Part shown: piece by piece, positions 62,801-64,000 of the stretch
Numbering within the stretch: the first letter of the stretch is position 1
How the letters are laid out: each line of letters starts with the position of its first letter
Assembly: GCF_022201045.2 (NCBI RefSeq)
Contig: NC_068564.1
Span: forward strand, 31,463,001-31,527,000
Direction of reading: 5' to 3'
Length of the DNA stretch: 64,000 bases
DNA from: Citrus sinensis
Lineage: Eukaryota; Streptophyta; Magnoliopsida; Sapindales; Rutaceae
Made by a program: the position numbers and the translations under genes
The notes under the pieces: generated by a model
Told to the model about the DNA's origin: nothing
Database searches by the model: none
What the model saw: the letters and a program-made list of their open reading frames with translations, nothing else

Positions 62801-63498
62801 GGTCATGCTCCTGGGTTGCCAGACTGGTCTGACAAAAGCCGTTTTGTGGCTTTCACTCTGGTAACTCTTTCATTGCTCTTATCTTCATCTGAGTACTTAA
62901 AAGTTTCACCCACACTGGAATTAAATACTGAGGCATCTGTAAATGCTAGTGCATCTTGTGGCACAAAAATAAAGTTATTGGAATTTTTTCTCTGTTCTTT
63001 AAAACTGGCTTGTAAGAGAACATATCATCATAATCTAGCATGATTCAAAAAATGCTTCTTGCATTGCTTAGTTTTAGCATTATCTTTAGTATTATCAAAC
63101 ACCTGAAAAACTATCATTTGGTCATTGATGGGAAATCTTCAGACTTACACAGTGATGCTATTTCTTGATCATATACATTTCATTTGACTGTTCTATGGAA
63201 TGATTGATGTTTATGGTTATAAAATTCATCTCAGATTGACTCTGTGAAGGGAAAAATCTATGTTGCCTTCAATGCCAGTCACTTGCCTGTGATTATTTCA
63301 CTGCCAGAGCGGCCTGGATATAGATGGGAGCCCTTGGTAGACACCAGCAAGCCTGTACCATTCGACTTCCTCTCCAGTGACCTACCTGCAAAGGAGATAG
63401 CTATTAAACAGTATGCTCCCTTCCTTGACGCCAATCTGTATCCCATGCTTAGTTATTCCTCCATCATTTTGTTACAATTACCAGATGAAAATGCCTAG
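53866..63498 (+). CDS. ISA3: Isoamylase 3, plastidial starch-debranching enzyme
   Basis: GH13 enzyme that hydrolyses alpha-1,6 branches of starch, mainly in leaf starch breakdown in chloroplasts. Eighteen exons: 53866-54258, 54338-54520, 54611-54703, 55330-55482, 56744-56835, 58244-58385, 58463-58570, 59002-59087, 59867-59938, 60053-60179, 60614-60700, 60956-61048, 61236-61394, 62019-62102, 62403-62483, 62555-62637, 62743-62860 and 63235-63498. Every junction is in phase, giving 805 residues. The first ~75 residues are Ser/Thr/Asn-rich, like a transit peptide. A CBM48-type segment follows ([20 protein letters not shown]). The GH13 motifs are complete: DVVFNH (356-361), GFRFDLAS with nucleophile Asp431, LIAEAWD with acid Glu487, and VCAHDGF with Asp560. 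Isoamylases 1 and 2 are alternatives; the intact catalytic set rules out a non-catalytic isoamylase 2. Confidence 0.95.
57545..57620 (+). mobile_element. tRNA-like SINE trace in isoamylase 3 intron 5
   Basis: GCATTAGCTTAAGTGGTAAA (A-box-like) is followed about 30 bases on by CTTGGTTTCAACTACCATG (B-box-like), the pattern of a tRNA-derived SINE head. No target duplication or tail was identified. It lies in the 1.4 kb intron between exons 5 and 6. Confidence 0.4.
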
Positions 63499-64000
63499 TA
63501 AATAATTACCAGGGCAAGCCCGTGTGAATGTGAAGGTATTGTTTCAAAATCGTATAAAATAATTTTTTTAAATCCATGTAAATAAGGCCTGAACCCTCGA
63601 GTGAATGTTAGGGCTATTGGTACCGATTGTTGTCCCATCTGGGGTAGTCTTATAATTATATGCAAGTCTATTATCTATTGAAATAAAAATTCACTTTGTT
63701 ATTAATGGTGTTTTTTTTTTCCTCTCCCTTTTCCCCCACAACTCTTGCTGTTCTTAAAATCATTAAATTGACTGGAGGTCCTTTATTTCTATGTGTCCAT
63801 TAACTTTGTTATTTAAAAAAAAAAAAAAGTGAAAGACTATTGAATATTTTTACTTTCTCAAATATTTGAGAGATGTCTACTCTACTCATTTCAAGAGAGA
63901 AAAAATTGTTCTCCCACACAATTACATCATAATTAGAAAGGAAATTTTAATCCCTACAATATTTTTTTAGGGGTTTGAACCGTTGCCTTCATAAAATGTG
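63499..64000. other. 3' UTR of isoamylase 3 and flank
   Basis: An AATAAA lies at 63682-63687, about 185 bp after the stop, a plausible polyadenylation signal. Near the window edge (63945-63990), GGGGTTTGAACCGTTGCC and a nearby AATCCCTACAAT resemble the tRNA-like repeat near 52840-52930. The feature is cut by the window end. Confidence 0.45.

Noticed and set aside
1..64000. LTR retrotransposons, CRISPR arrays, prophage or gene clusters for specialised metabolism
   Set aside because: No paired long terminal repeats, regular spacer arrays, phage genes or clustered biosynthetic enzymes were seen.

Overview
The window reads as nuclear DNA of a dicot plant. It is AT-rich, its genes have many short exons with GT-AG introns, and the encoded families are plant-specific: NFD4/nodulin-like transporter, galacturonokinase, HKT, CW/MBD protein and isoamylase 3. 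The protein wording suggests a woody rosid, possibly Citrus. That is an inference from recall; no search was run. There is no operon, CRISPR array, prophage or other prokaryotic structure.

Nine protein-coding genes could be assembled by splicing the reading frames by eye; eight have every junction in phase, and the MBD gene is uncertain at its 3' end. In order: (1) a CW zinc-finger/methyl-CpG-binding-domain protein, minus strand, about 0.6-2.0 kb, with its promoter near 4 kb; (2) the small complex I subunit NDUFB4/B15, two exons, plus; (3) a RAD7-like nuclear LRR protein, six exons, plus; (4) an NFD4/nodulin-like major facilitator, three exons, plus; (5) a small SAM-domain protein with four SGPxDxR-type repeats, minus; (6) a Nop52/RRP1 ribosome-biogenesis protein, intronless, plus; (7) an HKT1-type sodium transporter, three exons, minus; (8) galacturonokinase, 14 exons, minus; (9) isoamylase 3, 18 exons, plus. 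The last two are divergently arranged around a 1.6 kb spacer. Both concern carbohydrate metabolism, but a functional link is not shown.

The spacers hold a well-preserved record of small mobile elements: a hAT-type MITE with an exact 8-bp target duplication (13.9 kb), a Mutator-type MITE with an exact 9-bp duplication (30.8 kb), a 112-bp fold-back element with perfect 48-bp arms (20.1 kb), tRNA-like SINE traces (16.6, 53.1 and 57.5 kb), two poly(A)-only retro-insertions with target duplications (19.6 and 22.5 kb), and a 5'-truncated LINE with an RNase H domain (42.1 kb). The 38.4-43.0 kb region is an old tandem duplication of about 2.3 kb. One copy carries a hAT-like insert and the other the LINE fragment, so each copy preserves the empty site of the other's insertion.

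I found no clearly new biological system. The points most worth checking are two GC-AG introns in the galacturonokinase gene, the repeat-bearing tail of the SAM protein, a frameshifted small secreted ORF at 8.2 kb, and a tandem donor site in isoamylase 3 whose second use would add a stop codon.
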